A DNA stretch of 64,000 bases from Agrobacterium arsenijevicii (lineage in GTDB: Bacteria > Pseudomonadota > Alphaproteobacteria > Rhizobiales > Rhizobiaceae): positions 33,689 through 97,688 of the forward strand of contig JWIT01000016.1 of NCBI GenBank assembly GCA_000949895.1. Direction: 5' to 3'. Of the stretch, positions 27,341 to 37,711 are shown in pieces. The translations under genes and the position numbers were made by a program. The notes below the pieces were generated by a model. It made no database searches. It was not told the DNA's origin and saw nothing but the letters and a program-made list of their open reading frames with translations. How positions within the stretch are numbered: position 1 is the stretch's first letter; each line of letters starts with the position of its first letter.

Positions 27341-27898
27341 TCAAGCCTCGTCCGTTTTATCATTGGAAACGCCGAGGACCTGCCTTTCGAACTCCGCCAC
27401 CATCCGAATTGCAGCATTATGGTCTTTTTCATTCATGGATACGTCGGTAATGCCTTTGCTCTCGGCTTTCCGCAACGCATCCTTGTAGGCCTGTTCCGCA
27501 ATGCCGACGCCGCCATTTCTGGAGATCGTGTCGGCAAACTGTTCCGCCATCATGCTTTTCCAGATCTCGCCGGCATTACCCTTGCCGTAAACCTCCTCGC
27601 TGTCTTTCGGCAGCATGTTGGCAACGAAGGTCTGAAGCACGGAAGCCTCATACTTGCGATACGTTTCCGGAATTTCGGTACGGGCAGAGCGGATGTTGGT
27701 ATTGCCGAGACCCGCCTTTGAGGTGGCGCTATCAAGCATATCAACGGCAGCGCCAAAGCCCTTGCCCGAATCGGCAAGGCTCGTCGCAGCGAAAGCCGCC
27801 TTGTTCGCCTTCAATTTTTCCTGGGCGACCTGCACTTCCTGAGGGTCCGCAGCGCGAACCACATCCATCACCAGATCACTTATAACCGATATCGCCAC
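27341..27898 (-). CDS. cheL: Rod-binding FlgJ/CheL-type protein
   Basis: 185 residues from a GTG at 27898 (GGGAG ahead of it). The C-terminal half has the rod-binding domain of FlgJ: the helix YEASVLQTFVANMLP, then EIWKSMMAEQFADTIS and the glycine turn RNGGVGIAEQAY. The muramidase domain of enterobacterial FlgJ is missing, as is usual in alphaproteobacteria, where CheL caps the rod and may recruit a separate lytic transglycosylase. One such enzyme is encoded at 37994-38572. The alternative frame start at 28003 would add an unconserved stretch. Confidence 0.8.
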   Translation of the reverse strand: MAISVISDLVMDVVRAADPQEVQVAQEKLKANKAAFAATSLADSGKGFGAAVDMLDSATSKAGLGNTNIRSARTEIPETYRKYEASVLQTFVANMLPKDSEEVYGKGNAGEIWKSMMAEQFADTISRNGGVGIAEQAYKDALRKAESKGITDVSMNEKDHNAAIRMVAEFERQVLGVSNDKTDEA

Positions 27899-28012
27899 GT
27901 CAAGAACTCCCGAGCTGACGAACGGGCGGCATTGAAGGCCGGGCGTTCGCTCAATCAAGAAACACCGCTCAATACGTCCATCCGGACGCCAGCGATGCAA
28001 CAACGGGATAGA

Positions 28013-28432
28013 CTATGGATCGCCAACCTTGCTGGAGGCTGGTGTCCGGGATGCGTTTGTAATTTCTAACAGATCATAGATTGCATTATCGTCGGCCTCA
28101 CGATCCTCGAGATCGCGGGCAAGGTGCATTCTGTCCTCAAGCCGGTCGGCCTTGGTCTTTTCCTTGAGCACTTTGTTTTCCTGCAATTGCTGCACGCCGG
28201 TGAGCTGGCGGTCCTTGACGACGAGACGGCCGTAACGATCCGAATAGTGCTTGGAGAACATCTGGTGGACCGGTTCCATGGAACTCATCGCTTCAAGCAC
28301 GGTCTCCATGGATTCTGCCACTTCCGCACGCACGCGGGTGGTGTCAGCCAGTTCCACCTCGGCCATTTTCTCCATATGGCGCTGGACCGTTACCAGGCGC
28401 TTGAGTTTGGCCGAACGCTTGTCCGAAGCCAT
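28013..28432 (-). CDS. fliJ: FliJ-like coiled-coil export protein
   Basis: 139 residues, highly charged and helical, without hydrophobic segments. The start KLKRLVTVQRHMEKMAEVEL fits the FliJ/YscO pattern (K-L-x-R-L-x-x-x-Q). FliJ links the FliI ATPase to the FlhA gate of the flagellar export machine. The gene lies just downstream of fliR, not next to fliI as in enterobacteria. It is an inference from the pattern and the place. Confidence 0.6.
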   Translation of the reverse strand: MASDKRSAKLKRLVTVQRHMEKMAEVELADTTRVRAEVAESMETVLEAMSSMEPVHQMFSKHYSDRYGRLVVKDRQLTGVQQLQENKVLKEKTKADRLEDRMHLARDLEDREADDNAIYDLLEITNASRTPASSKVGDP

Positions 28433-28447
28433 GGCGTTTTCTCCAGA

Positions 28448-29203
28448 TCAAAAGCCGATGAAGACCGGGCCGAAACCATCCACGAACTGGCGGATGAGGG
28501 CTGCGATCGACAAATAAAGCATGAAAATACCGCCCGCCAGAACAAAAGGCGTCGATATGAAGTAGACCGGTATCTGCGGCGCCAGCTTGTTGATGAGACC
28601 GACCGCGACGTTGAACATCAAGCCGTAGATCACGAAAGGGCTGGCAAGCCGCAGCATGATCGAGAAGGACGCCCGCAGCGTATCGGTGAGCGTTATCAGC
28701 ATCTTCTGGCCGCTGATGAGCGCCCCGACCGGTGTCGCACCGTAGGAATCGATCAGCGCCCGCAGGACGATGTGGTGGAAATCCAGTATGAACAGCACCA
28801 TAAGCCCGCCGAAGGTGATGAAGTTCGATATCTGGTTTTCCTGCACGTCTTCGATGACATCCGCACCGCCGGGAGCGCTGAGTCCAATGGATGCGCCGAT
28901 GAGTGCGCCCGTGAACTGAAAGCCGAGCGTGTAAAACCGTGCGATCAATCCATACATCGCGCCGATGACGATCTCGGTGAAGATGAGGCCGACGACGGTG
29001 CCCTGGCTTGCGCCGGAGACTTTCGGATAGATCGTATCCCACAGCACCGGCAGAAGCGCCATGGAGATCGCGACGCACAGCAGAATGCGGATCTGCGGTG
29101 AAATGCGCGAGCTGGAAAAGCCCGGCATGGTCATGAAGCAGGCGCCGATGCGGCAAATTGCAAGGAACAATGCGATAATTGTCCCTTGCGGGTCGGTTAT
29201 CAT
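28448..29203 (-). CDS. fliR: Flagellar export gate protein FliR
   Basis: 251-residue polytopic inner-membrane protein with about six hydrophobic helices. With FliP and FliQ it forms the export pore at the centre of the basal body. The motif [20 protein letters not shown] after TM1 and the C-terminal GPVFIGF are typical. Its start overlaps the flhA stop (ATGA), so it is coupled to flhA. Confidence 0.95.
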   Translation of the reverse strand: MITDPQGTIIALFLAICRIGACFMTMPGFSSSRISPQIRILLCVAISMALLPVLWDTIYPKVSGASQGTVVGLIFTEIVIGAMYGLIARFYTLGFQFTGALIGASIGLSAPGGADVIEDVQENQISNFITFGGLMVLFILDFHHIVLRALIDSYGATPVGALISGQKMLITLTDTLRASFSIMLRLASPFVIYGLMFNVAVGLINKLAPQIPVYFISTPFVLAGGIFMLYLSIAALIRQFVDGFGPVFIGF

Positions 29204-31287
29204 GAAATGGCGCCCAGAATCTTGATCTCCAGCCCCTTGGCCAGTTCCACATGCGAGAGAACCGGCAGGGTCGCAAAGAGTCGTTCGATAATCATGCGCA
29301 CATAGGACCGCGTTTCCGGCGACGTGACAAGGACAAAGGGCAGTCCGCGATCCATGAATTCACGGATAACTTTCGATGCCTGCTCGGAAAACTCCTCGAG
29401 ATGGCGGGGATCGATGTCGAATTCGACGATTTCGCCCTTTTGATCGCGCTTGAGCGCCTGATGGAACACCATATCCCACTTGTTGCCGAGCCGCAGCACA
29501 CGCAACACGCCATTGTCGGCGAGATCGCCGCAGAGCTGCTGCGACATGCGCACCCGCACATGTTCGACGATCTGTTCCGTCTTGCGCACATGCGGAGCAA
29601 GTTCGGCGACGGCTTCGAGAATGAGATGCAGGTTGCGGATCGACACGCGCTCGGCGAGCAGCAGTTTCAGCACCGCCTGCAGGCCGGAATAGGACATGTG
29701 CGACGAGCAGATTTCGTCGGCGAGCTTCTTGTATTCGGGATCCAACCGGTCGATGAGGATCTTGACGTCCTTGTAGGACAGCAATTGCGGCAGATTGTTG
29801 CGGATGACTTCGCTCAGATGCGTGAGCACCACCGAGACATTGTCGATCGGGTGGAAACCTTCGCGCTTCAGATCCTCGGTAAAGGTCTCGAGAATGGAGA
29901 CCGCCGGCATGCCGAAGGCGGGTTCACGGATTTCGTCGCCCGGAATGCTCGGCTTGCGCCCTGCCCCCGTCACGACGAGAACATCGCCGACACGCAGATT
30001 ACTCGACGCGATCGTCGTGCCATGAACACGGATCTGGTAGGCTTTTTCCGGGATCATGATGTCGTCGGATACCTTGATCTCCGGGACGACGAAACCGTAT
30101 TGGGTCGCGAATTTCTTGCGCATCTTGCCGACACGGAAAGCCAGTTCCTGATGCGCGCCGAGAAGGCGGGTCGAAACCTGCTTGCCGAGCGCCAGCTCGA
30201 TTTCGGCGGTTTTCAGAACCTGCTTGACCGAGTCCTTTTCCGCTTCGTTGGTCTGGAGAACCTTGTCCTCCTCTTCCTGACGGCGGAGCGCGCTTTCCGC
30301 CTCGGCCTGACGCGGAATATACCAGCTGCCGAAGGCCATGATGCCACCCAGAAGCGTGAAGGGCAGGAAGGGCAATCCCGGAATGACGGCAAGCAGCCCC
30401 ATCAGCATGGCCGCGACCATCAAGGCGCGCGGATATCCGCTCAGCTGATTGATGACGGCCTGATCCGTCGATCCGGCGGTGCCGCCACGCGACACCAGAA
30501 GGCCGGCCGCCAGCGACACGATGAGGGCCGGGATCTGCGAGACGATACCGTCGCCGACCGAAAGCTTGACGAAAACATCGGCAGCCTCGCCGATCGGCAT
30601 GCCGTGGCGGAAATAACCGATGATGATGCCGCCGAAAATATTGATGGCGGTAATGATCAGGCCGGCAATCGCATCACCGCGCACGAACTTCGAGGCACCG
30701 TCCATCGAGCCGAAAAACGAGCTTTCCTCTTCCAGTTCCCGGCGACGGCGCTGCGCTTCCTTTTCATCGATGATGCCGGCGGACAGATCCGCATCGATCG
30801 ACATCTGCTTGCCGGGGATGGCATCGAGCGTGAAGCGCGCGCCGACTTCGGCGATACGGGTGGCACCCTTGGTGATAACGATGAAGTTGACGGTGATCAG
30901 GATCAGGAAGACGATCAGACCGATCACGAAGTCGCCGGACATGACGAGGCTGGAGAAACCCGCGATCACGCCGCCGGCCGCCGTCGGTCCCTCGTTGCCG
31001 TGCGAAAGGATGACGCGGGTCGTCGCAATGTTCAGCGACAGACGGATCATGGTCGCAATCAGCAACACCGTCGGAAAAGACGAAAAATCCAGCGGACGCT
31101 GAATCCACAGCGCCACCATGAGGATAAGGACCGAGAGCGCTATGGAAAAGGCCAGCCCGACATCCACCAGAACGACCGGAATGGGCAGGAACAGCACGCA
31201 AAGGATCGACACGATGCCCAATGCGAAACCGACATCCCGCATGCTCGGGCTTACCTTGGGCAGGGAAATGACTGGTGGTTGCGCCAT
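29200..31287 (-). CDS. flhA: Flagellar export gate protein FlhA
   Basis: 695 residues: eight hydrophobic helices in the first 330 residues, then a linker and a large cytoplasmic domain that binds substrates and chaperones. The family motif between TM4 and TM5, [17 protein letters not shown], is intact. The ATG at 31287 (MAQPPVISL) matches rhizobial FlhA starts; an ATG seven codons earlier is also open. Follows fliQ by 159 bp and precedes fliR with overlap. Confidence 0.97.
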   Translation of the reverse strand: MAQPPVISLPKVSPSMRDVGFALGIVSILCVLFLPIPVVLVDVGLAFSIALSVLILMVALWIQRPLDFSSFPTVLLIATMIRLSLNIATTRVILSHGNEGPTAAGGVIAGFSSLVMSGDFVIGLIVFLILITVNFIVITKGATRIAEVGARFTLDAIPGKQMSIDADLSAGIIDEKEAQRRRRELEEESSFFGSMDGASKFVRGDAIAGLIITAINIFGGIIIGYFRHGMPIGEAADVFVKLSVGDGIVSQIPALIVSLAAGLLVSRGGTAGSTDQAVINQLSGYPRALMVAAMLMGLLAVIPGLPFLPFTLLGGIMAFGSWYIPRQAEAESALRRQEEEDKVLQTNEAEKDSVKQVLKTAEIELALGKQVSTRLLGAHQELAFRVGKMRKKFATQYGFVVPEIKVSDDIMIPEKAYQIRVHGTTIASSNLRVGDVLVVTGAGRKPSIPGDEIREPAFGMPAVSILETFTEDLKREGFHPIDNVSVVLTHLSEVIRNNLPQLLSYKDVKILIDRLDPEYKKLADEICSSHMSYSGLQAVLKLLLAERVSIRNLHLILEAVAELAPHVRKTEQIVEHVRVRMSQQLCGDLADNGVLRVLRLGNKWDMVFHQALKRDQKGEIVEFDIDPRHLEEFSEQASKVIREFMDRGLPFVLVTSPETRSYVRMIIERLFATLPVLSHVELAKGLEIKILGAIS

Positions 31288-31446
31288 AAAATCGTCCTGT
31301 CTCTTCATGAGAAGGGCGACGGAAAAGCCGCCGCACGGTTCCGTGGCACCGGTTTTCGAAATCGCTTAACGCAATTCAGCCCGATGCTTCAGCCTATCCC
31401 TAGTCGCTGAAGCTTGCGCGAGGATGGCATCCGGACCGGACGGGTG

Positions 31447-31713
31447 TCAGAAGCCCGACTGAACCCGTGAAAAGACGAGATTGGAAAAAAGAGCGATCTG
31501 CGCGCCCACGAAGGGGGCGGCGACGCCAAGAACGATCATGATCGTCACGATTTTAGGGACGAAAGTCAGCGTCATTTCCTGAACCTGGGTCAGGGCCTGG
31601 ATGAAGGCGATGGCGACACCGACGATCATTGCCGCAAGTACAGCGGGACCGGCCGCAACGAGAACCGTCCAGACTGCCGCCTGCATGATATCAAGCGCAT
31701 CGGCCTCGTTCAT
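31447..31713 (-). CDS. fliQ: Flagellar export gate protein FliQ
   Basis: 88 residues with two membrane helices (about 17-40 and 53-75), the standard FliQ size. Motifs AAGPAVLAAMIVGVAIAFIQ and QEMTLTFVPKI are typical. Forms the pore with FliP and FliR. Lies between flgD and flhA in the flgE-to-end operon. Confidence 0.95.
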   Translation of the reverse strand: MNEADALDIMQAAVWTVLVAAGPAVLAAMIVGVAIAFIQALTQVQEMTLTFVPKIVTIMIVLGVAAPFVGAQIALFSNLVFSRVQSGF

Positions 31714-31762
31714 CGCCCAATCCTTTATTCCGGAGAGGCGGCATCATGCCGCCTCATCAATC

Positions 31763-32233
31763 TCAGGAACCAGCCGGAACATCCGACTCGGCCGAGCCCG
31801 TAGGTTTACTCGTGATCGGACCGTTGGAGAAGACCACGCCAGCCTGAAGCAGGACTTTATCACCGGATTCCGTGACGGCGACGATGCCATCCGAAAAGAC
31901 CTGAACCTCTTTCACCACGCCCGTGACCTTGTCATCGGCGCTCTGGACCGTCTTGCCGACCAGATCGGAAGCGCGCGTCAGGGCTTCCGCCTGCAGCATG
32001 CTCTTCAGATGGGTGTTGGTCTTGATCGTCTGCTCAACCTGCGAGAAGCTTGCCAGCTGCGACATCTGCTGACCGGCATCCATCGGGCTGGTCGGATCCT
32101 GATGCTTCATCTGGGTGATCAGCAACTTCAAAAAGCTGTCGTAGTTCAGCGAAGCCGCGTTCTTGTCACTGCTGCTCGCCCCGGCATTAGCCCAGGGATT
32201 TGACGCTGCCGAGTTGACTGCATCTACCGCCAT
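31763..32233 (-). CDS. flgD: Hook-capping protein FlgD (short alphaproteobacterial form)
   Basis: 156 residues. The N-terminal half has the FlgD core, including the signature [23 protein letters not shown] at about residues 29-50 and [13 protein letters not shown]. The C-terminal Ig-like domains of the enterobacterial protein are reduced to a single beta region. It caps the growing hook. The start overlaps flbT by ten bases. Confidence 0.94.
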   Translation of the reverse strand: MAVDAVNSAASNPWANAGASSSDKNAASLNYDSFLKLLITQMKHQDPTSPMDAGQQMSQLASFSQVEQTIKTNTHLKSMLQAEALTRASDLVGKTVQSADDKVTGVVKEVQVFSDGIVAVTESGDKVLLQAGVVFSNGPITSKPTGSAESDVPAGS

Positions 32234-32673
32234 GGTGCGATCTCCTTGCGAATCTGTTCGATCGTTGCGGGGGTCATTTCCTGATTGTTGAGGATTTTCT
32301 CCTCGGTCGGATAAAGACCGCGGATGGCCTTCAGCGCCTCGAAAGCCTTGCCAGAAGCAACCAGACCGTCGATCCGCTTGAGTTCCGCCAGGATCTCCTC
32401 ATGCTGGAAGCAATTCAGCAGCATGCTCACGGATTTGCGGAACAGGTTCGTCGACTGTTCGCGTCCTTCCGGATTGATGAGGATCATCTGCGCGATGAAA
32501 TAAAGCTGCCTGAGCGGCGTCGTCGCCTGCTCCGGCTGTAGGACGTGGTTTTCAAGCAGGAACGTGACATCGTTCAGGAATTCGAGCGCCACCTTGCGGT
32601 CCACCCGCAAAACAGCACCGTTGATGAAAATCTTTTCGCCCGATTTCAGCGAGATTCGAAGTGTACTTTTCAT
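32224..32673 (-). CDS. flbT: Flagellin mRNA regulator FlbT
   Basis: 149 residues, the usual FlbT length. In Caulobacter, FlbT binds the 5' leader of flagellin mRNA and limits translation until the hook is complete. Here the N-terminal [20 protein letters not shown] and central [16 protein letters not shown] match the family. The gene overlaps flaF by four bases and flgD by ten. The structured flagellin leaders at 60384-60496, 61987-62113 and 63776-63902 are its natural candidate targets. Confidence 0.93.
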   Translation of the reverse strand: MKSTLRISLKSGEKIFINGAVLRVDRKVALEFLNDVTFLLENHVLQPEQATTPLRQLYFIAQMILINPEGREQSTNLFRKSVSMLLNCFQHEEILAELKRIDGLVASGKAFEALKAIRGLYPTEEKILNNQEMTPATIEQIRKEIAPWR

Positions 32674-33014
32674 TTCAGTCCATCCCTGATGATGGTTGTC
32701 ACGTCAATTATACCCTGGAAATTCGTCGACTGACGTTTCCGGATCAGTTCGCACTCTTTCAAAATCCAGATCGCTATCGAAATCAGATTTGCCCTGAGTT
32801 CCATGGCCAGCTGGTTTTCGGGCTGCTTGAGGTCCTCAATGAAGCGGATCCAGACCCGTCGAGTGTAAAAAAGCGCTTCGATCGTATGGCGCTGGGAAGA
32901 GGAATCCTTTGCCTCCACCAGAAGGTCGATCGATTTTGTCAACGCCTGCCGCTCGCGATCCTTCGCGTCTGCGACACCATCCTCCATGATTTCGGCGTAG
33001 GAAAACTGGTACAT
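32670..33014 (-). CDS. flaF: Flagellar biosynthesis regulator FlaF
   Basis: 114 residues, helical, with the family N-terminus [13 protein letters not shown] and the central [11 protein letters not shown]. FlaF acts with FlbT in alphaproteobacteria to control flagellin synthesis and secretion. Coupled to flbT by an ATGA overlap and 34 bp downstream of flgL. Confidence 0.93.
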   Translation of the reverse strand: MYQFSYAEIMEDGVADAKDRERQALTKSIDLLVEAKDSSSQRHTIEALFYTRRVWIRFIEDLKQPENQLAMELRANLISIAIWILKECELIRKRQSTNFQGIIDVTTIIRDGLK

Positions 33015-33048
33015 TCATGTATCCTTTATCTGCCGCCACCCCTGTTCA

Positions 33049-34152
33049 TCAGAGGTAGTTTACCAGACTCATTTTTTGCAGACGCGACGTGAGGCTGTAT
33101 GCAATTTCAATCTGCTGCTGGAGCAGATCGAGGCGTGTCTTCACCTCGTAGGTATCGATCCCCTCGATATCCAGCAGGTGTGTCTCGATGATCTTCTTCT
33201 GGGCGGCCAGTGAGTCATTCGCTTTGGAAACACGGCTCTCGGAGAGGCCGAGCACGCTCTGCTGCTGGTTCAAACCACTAATGGCCGTGCCGATATTGGT
33301 CACCGACCTGGTCGCCACCAATTCGCGAACGCCGCTCGGCACCTTGTCATCAAGGAACGTCATCGCCGTCATGGCCGTCATCGCGAAGTAGCGCATCCCC
33401 TGGGAGTTGCTGTTGGTCGATGTATCGACCACTTCGTTCTGGCTGATGCGGCTCGTCATGTTCGTGTCGCTCGCCTTAGATCCATAGGTCGTCCAGAAAT
33501 CGTAGTTCTGGCCGGCCGTGAGATCGCTGTGCGGCGGGTTCGTCACCGTCTTGGTGCCGTTGAACACACCTTCGATATGGGTCATGAACGCTGCAGCCTG
33601 ATCCTTGGACAGGTTGGCAATATTGCCGACAGCCGGTGTCTGTGCCGCCATGAATGCGTTCAGCTCCACCTCATAGGCTGCCTTCAGCGTCGAGCCTTCG
33701 GCGAAATAGTCGTCAACTGGCTTCACATCCGTATTGATACCGGAAAACAGAAACTCGCCACTGACTGCCGTATTGGCAAAGCCGGTAAAAGTATTGAACG
33801 CATTCGTAATCGTTTTGGCGACCGTCGCCAGCGTTGGCGCTTCACTGCTGGTATTCGGGACAAGAACCTTCTGAATTTCCTGCGCGGCCTTCGCCATACC
33901 GTCAAGCGCCGCCTGGGAGGACTTGAGACGCTGCGTAGCAATGGAGTTGATGCTGACGAGCGAGGAGAGGCGATCGACATCCCGATTGAGATCGAGGCTG
34001 CGGGCCGTGTTGGCGCCCAACGTCACGCCGATATCGGCATGTTTGCCGGTCGTCAGCTCGGTATTGAGGTTCGTCATCTCAAGCTGGGCCTTGAGGATGG
34101 TGCTGCGCATGCTGTTCTGCATCGCCAGCGATGAAATGAAGGACGTTTTCAT
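33049..34152 (-). CDS. flgL: Hook-filament junction protein FlgL
   Basis: 367 residues, exported by the flagellar type III system. The N-terminal coiled-coil SSLAMQNSMRSTILKAQLEM and the C-terminal VKTRLDLLQQQIEIAYSL pair as the D0 domain, and the middle is variable. It sits between FlgK and the filament. One base separates it from flgK. Confidence 0.94.
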   Translation of the reverse strand: MKTSFISSLAMQNSMRSTILKAQLEMTNLNTELTTGKHADIGVTLGANTARSLDLNRDVDRLSSLVSINSIATQRLKSSQAALDGMAKAAQEIQKVLVPNTSSEAPTLATVAKTITNAFNTFTGFANTAVSGEFLFSGINTDVKPVDDYFAEGSTLKAAYEVELNAFMAAQTPAVGNIANLSKDQAAAFMTHIEGVFNGTKTVTNPPHSDLTAGQNYDFWTTYGSKASDTNMTSRISQNEVVDTSTNSNSQGMRYFAMTAMTAMTFLDDKVPSGVRELVATRSVTNIGTAISGLNQQQSVLGLSESRVSKANDSLAAQKKIIETHLLDIEGIDTYEVKTRLDLLQQQIEIAYSLTSRLQKMSLVNYL

Positions 34153-34153
34153 T

Positions 34154-35632
34154 TTACCTCACCATGTCCATCAGCGACTTGAGCATATCATCAACGGTGC
34201 TCACGAGTTTGGTTGCCGCCTTGTAGGACTGTTCGATATCCATGAGCAGCGAGAGCTCCTCATCCAGGCTGACGGCCGTATTGTTCGAATAGGAAGAGGC
34301 GGAGCGCTCATAAAGCGCGCTTTTCGCTTCGTTTGCCGAAGTTGCGCCGGATCGTTCCTGTTCGAGCCACCCCATCGAGTTGGTGCCGTATTTCAGGATG
34401 CTGGTATTCGTATCGATACGTGTCGACGCGTCAAAGCTCATGGGCGCGTCAAAAGCAGTCACATAGCTGTCAATCAGCTTGGAAAAGCCGGTTCCGCCTG
34501 TAGTCGACGGATTGATCACATAAGCGGTACCGTTGATGCCGCCGTCACGCAACAATTCCGGGTTTCCACCTTTGGAAATAATTAACGCCGAGTTGACGGT
34601 AATGCTGGCAGCGAGCCCCGGAGAGACAACACCGTTTGCCGGAATAGTCGTCGCGGCAGGCGAACCGTAGGTGAAGAGACCTGGCCTGTTCGGCAGACCG
34701 CTGGTCGCATCTGCCGGCTTCTCTGCAAACATGGAGATGAGGCCGCGGGCGATTTCGTCGAGCTGGCCCTGCATGGTCGGCGCCAGATCGTCGCGGACCT
34801 GCATCAGACCCTGAAGCGAACCCTCAGCCGTCGTGTTGCTGCCGGTGCTCGCCTTGATTGCGACGCTGTCGACATAAATCGCATTGCCCGTGGTTGTCGC
34901 ATCGTAGCCCGGTTGCGCCTTGAAGGTCACCTTGCGCGGCACGACCTCGAACAGGGTCGCGCCTTCCGTCGTATAAAGCGCGACATCGTTGTTTTCGCGG
35001 TTGACGACATTGATACCGATGATGGACGAAATGTCCTTCAGGAGCGTTTCGCGCTGGTCGAGAGCATCGCTGGCGTCGCCGCCAATCGCGGTCTGCGCCT
35101 TGACCTCGTTGTTGGCTTCCTCGAATTTCGAAAGAAGACCATTCAGTTTGTCGACCTGAAGGGAGATTTCCTTGTCGGCACGCAGACGCATGGCCTGCAA
35201 TTCGGACGACGCCTTATTCAGGGAGTTGGCGACGTCCGTGGCCGAGGTCACCGCCGTCGCTGCCAGAGCGGCATCGCTCGGCTTGGCAGAGTAACCGTCG
35301 AGGCTCTCGCGCAGTTTCTTCATATATTCGGCTGGCGAGCTCTCGTAATTGTTGCCGCCGAAAAGGCTCTTCATCTCCTCAAGCCCGGTCAGAACGGTTT
35401 TCTGGCCGGAAGCGAGGGATGCACTGGCGATTGTCTGTCTTAGAAGACTTTCATTCTGGGCACGGCCATTGGTGACGATATTCGCACCATACATGGTCGT
35501 GCCGAGAATGGCGGTTCGCTTGACGTAGTTCGCATTACCGACATTGGCAATGTTTTTCGAAGTAACGTCTGTCTGCTTACCTGTATTGTTGAAAATCGAC
35601 TGCGCAGTAATCATTGCTGACGTGAGCGACAT
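34154..35632 (-). CDS. flgK: Hook-associated protein FlgK (HAP1)
   Basis: 492 residues. It has the axial-protein N-terminal motif IANVGNANYVKRTAI and the C-terminal D0 helix LSLLMDIEQSYKAATKLVST. It forms the first ring of the hook-filament junction. Follows flgE by 21 bp. Length is shorter than enterobacterial FlgK (about 550) but normal for rhizobia. Confidence 0.95.
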   Translation of the reverse strand: MSLTSAMITAQSIFNNTGKQTDVTSKNIANVGNANYVKRTAILGTTMYGANIVTNGRAQNESLLRQTIASASLASGQKTVLTGLEEMKSLFGGNNYESSPAEYMKKLRESLDGYSAKPSDAALAATAVTSATDVANSLNKASSELQAMRLRADKEISLQVDKLNGLLSKFEEANNEVKAQTAIGGDASDALDQRETLLKDISSIIGINVVNRENNDVALYTTEGATLFEVVPRKVTFKAQPGYDATTTGNAIYVDSVAIKASTGSNTTAEGSLQGLMQVRDDLAPTMQGQLDEIARGLISMFAEKPADATSGLPNRPGLFTYGSPAATTIPANGVVSPGLAASITVNSALIISKGGNPELLRDGGINGTAYVINPSTTGGTGFSKLIDSYVTAFDAPMSFDASTRIDTNTSILKYGTNSMGWLEQERSGATSANEAKSALYERSASSYSNNTAVSLDEELSLLMDIEQSYKAATKLVSTVDDMLKSLMDMVR

Positions 35633-35654
35633 TCATTTGTCCTCGTGAGAATTA

Positions 35655-36935
35655 TTATCTCTTCAGATTGATCAGAACATCCATCAAATCCGACCCGGTC
35701 TGGAAGACTTTCGAATTCGCAGTGTAGATACGCTGGGATTCAATCATGTCGGTGAGTTCGCTGGCGATATCGACGTTCGAGCCCTCAAGCGCACCCTTCT
35801 GGATGTAGCCGAAGCTGCCTGTCTGCGCGAAGCCGATGGTAACGACACCCGACTCGTTGCTGGGCAGGTAAACGTTACCGTTCTGCGGTGTGAGATTGTC
35901 GACGCTCGGTACCGTCGCCAGCGCCAGCTGGTAGATGTTGCGACGACCGCCATCCTGATAGACTGCCGTTACCACACCGTCCTTGCCGATTTCGACATCC
36001 TTGATCTGGCTCGGACCATTGCCGTTCAGGATCGCGGTACCCGGCGTGAACTTCGCCGAGAATTGCGACATGTCGGACAGGTCGATCTTGATCGCCTGTG
36101 CTACGCCGCTGTTGCCGTCATTAATGGTGATCGAATTGGGTGAAGTGGAAGTGAGTTTGTTGGTGGCAGGATCGAAGGTAAGATCCACCTTTTCTTTGAC
36201 AAGAGTAGCCGGTGCTGTCGCCGTATACGGGAAACCGCCATTGGTTGACTGATCCTGACGATAGACCGCCACTTCCCAAGTGTTGGCACCAGTTTTGGTG
36301 TAATAGAAATCGTAGAGCACCTTCGCACCACCGCTGTCGAATGCCGTCAACGAGGTCTTGTTGCCAATGGTCGCAGTTGCGGCATTGCCACTCGGAAGCG
36401 ACGCCGCCGCCACGATCGCGTCGTCGCGATTGAGGTTGGCCGGGAAGCTACCCTGCGTGGAGGGCGATGCCGTCAGGCCGAAATTGTTGACGTTGATGGC
36501 TTCAAGCCCGGTAAAACCGTTGACGACGGCAGCCGGCGGGTTGGACCCGTAGGGGTAACCCATGAGCTGGAAGCCTGCCGCATTTTCCAGAAAGCCTTCC
36601 GAATTCTTCACGAAAGAGCCAGCTCTTGTGAGGTAAGGCGTGCCCGCGCCGTCCTGAACCACGAAGAAACCGTTGCCCTGAATGGCAAGATCGGTGCTCG
36701 ACGTGGTGTAGGAGAGGTTGCCCTGTTCCGAAATGCTGTAGCGAACGTTGGACTGCACGCCGCCGGAGGCATAGCTGCCTGACGACGAGGGAAGAACGAG
36801 CGAGGAGAACGACGTCGATGCGCGCTTGTAGCCGGTGGTGCTGGCGTTGGCGATGTTGTCGCCCACGGTGCCCAGCTTGTTCGCCTGCGCATTCATGCCG
36901 GACACGCCGGTTCGCATAGTGCCGAAAATACTCAT
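35655..36935 (-). CDS. flgE: Flagellar hook protein FlgE
   Basis: 426 residues. The N-terminus has the rod/hook signature NKLGTVGDNIANASTTGYKR, the middle contains the variable FlgE domains, and the C-terminal DMIESQRIYTANSKVFQTGS is the axial helix. It is the first gene of the long minus-strand operon that runs to 26407. The rem gene is 104 bp upstream, and Rem is the known activator of motility genes in Sinorhizobium. Confidence 0.96.
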   Translation of the reverse strand: MSIFGTMRTGVSGMNAQANKLGTVGDNIANASTTGYKRASTSFSSLVLPSSSGSYASGGVQSNVRYSISEQGNLSYTTSSTDLAIQGNGFFVVQDGAGTPYLTRAGSFVKNSEGFLENAAGFQLMGYPYGSNPPAAVVNGFTGLEAINVNNFGLTASPSTQGSFPANLNRDDAIVAAASLPSGNAATATIGNKTSLTAFDSGGAKVLYDFYYTKTGANTWEVAVYRQDQSTNGGFPYTATAPATLVKEKVDLTFDPATNKLTSTSPNSITINDGNSGVAQAIKIDLSDMSQFSAKFTPGTAILNGNGPSQIKDVEIGKDGVVTAVYQDGGRRNIYQLALATVPSVDNLTPQNGNVYLPSNESGVVTIGFAQTGSFGYIQKGALEGSNVDIASELTDMIESQRIYTANSKVFQTGSDLMDVLINLKR

Positions 36936-37039
36936 TCAAAAACCCTCGTGGTCATCTTCAGGGAGAAGGTAAAGCGTTTGGCTTGCGTGAAGCTGTCTGA
37001 AATACCGCGTTTGAAAAAGACCACGCGGATCAATGAAGG

Positions 37040-37711
37040 TCATTGCCAATCAATGCTGTAGCCAAGGAAACGCTTGGAATCGACCGGATCGTAGCCGAGC
37101 TTCTTGCGCAGCTTCTTGCGCAGCTTGCTGATATGGCTTTCCACGACGTTCTCTTCGACGTCATCATCGAAGATGCCGTAGATGGCGTTGAAAATCTGAG
37201 CCTTGGAAACGCGACGTCCGCGATTGGCAATCAAATATTCCAGGATACGGCGCTCGCGGCGCGGCAAGGCAAAGACCTCGCCACCCACTTCAGGATCACG
37301 GCCGTCGGAGAAAACCCGGATCGGCCCTGCATCGGTGAAGTTCGAGATGACCTGCAGCCGGCGACGGATCGCCGCCGCACGTGCAAGGATTTCACGGGGG
37401 TGAACCGGCTTGCGCACGACATCGTCGACGCCGCTGTCGAACAGCGCCAGCGTCGATTCCAGCGAGGGCTGGTCACTGACCGCGATTACCGGTGCCGTCG
37501 TGCGATCCCTGATCGCCTTCGGCAACGAAAAGCTCCGGTCGCCCTGGCCGATCAAAAAGGCCTCAACGGCCGCAAGATCACTGTCCGCCGCCGTCGAGAC
37601 CCATTCCCCGAATTCGACCGGATCGAAACCGGTCGAGGGGATGCCCTCGCGCCCAAATAGAGAAGTATAGCCGTCTTTAACGAGCTCGCGCTCATCAACC
37701 ACTACGATCAT
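37040..37711 (-). CDS. rem: Rem, OmpR-type activator of motility genes
   Basis: 223 residues: a receiver-like N-terminal domain (about 1-118) and a winged-helix DNA-binding domain (about 135-220; [20 protein letters not shown] and [15 protein letters not shown]). In Sinorhizobium meliloti, Rem is activated by VisNR and switches on class III motility genes. At the place where the phospho-accepting Asp is expected I see AAVEAFLIG with Glu at about residue 50, while the lysine in VRKPVHP is kept, so normal phosphorylation is doubtful. A GGAGGCGG ribosome site precedes the ATG. Confidence 0.9.
   Translation of the reverse strand: MIVVVDERELVKDGYTSLFGREGIPSTGFDPVEFGEWVSTAADSDLAAVEAFLIGQGDRSFSLPKAIRDRTTAPVIAVSDQPSLESTLALFDSGVDDVVRKPVHPREILARAAAIRRRLQVISNFTDAGPIRVFSDGRDPEVGGEVFALPRRERRILEYLIANRGRRVSKAQIFNAIYGIFDDDVEENVVESHISKLRKKLRKKLGYDPVDSKRFLGYSIDWQ

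Noticed and set aside
29251..31410. A 719-codon open frame on the plus strand opposite flhA
   Set aside because: Its Asp/His/Arg/Gln-rich composition is that of an antisense shadow in GC-rich DNA, there is no ribosome site, and flhA on the other strand is certain.
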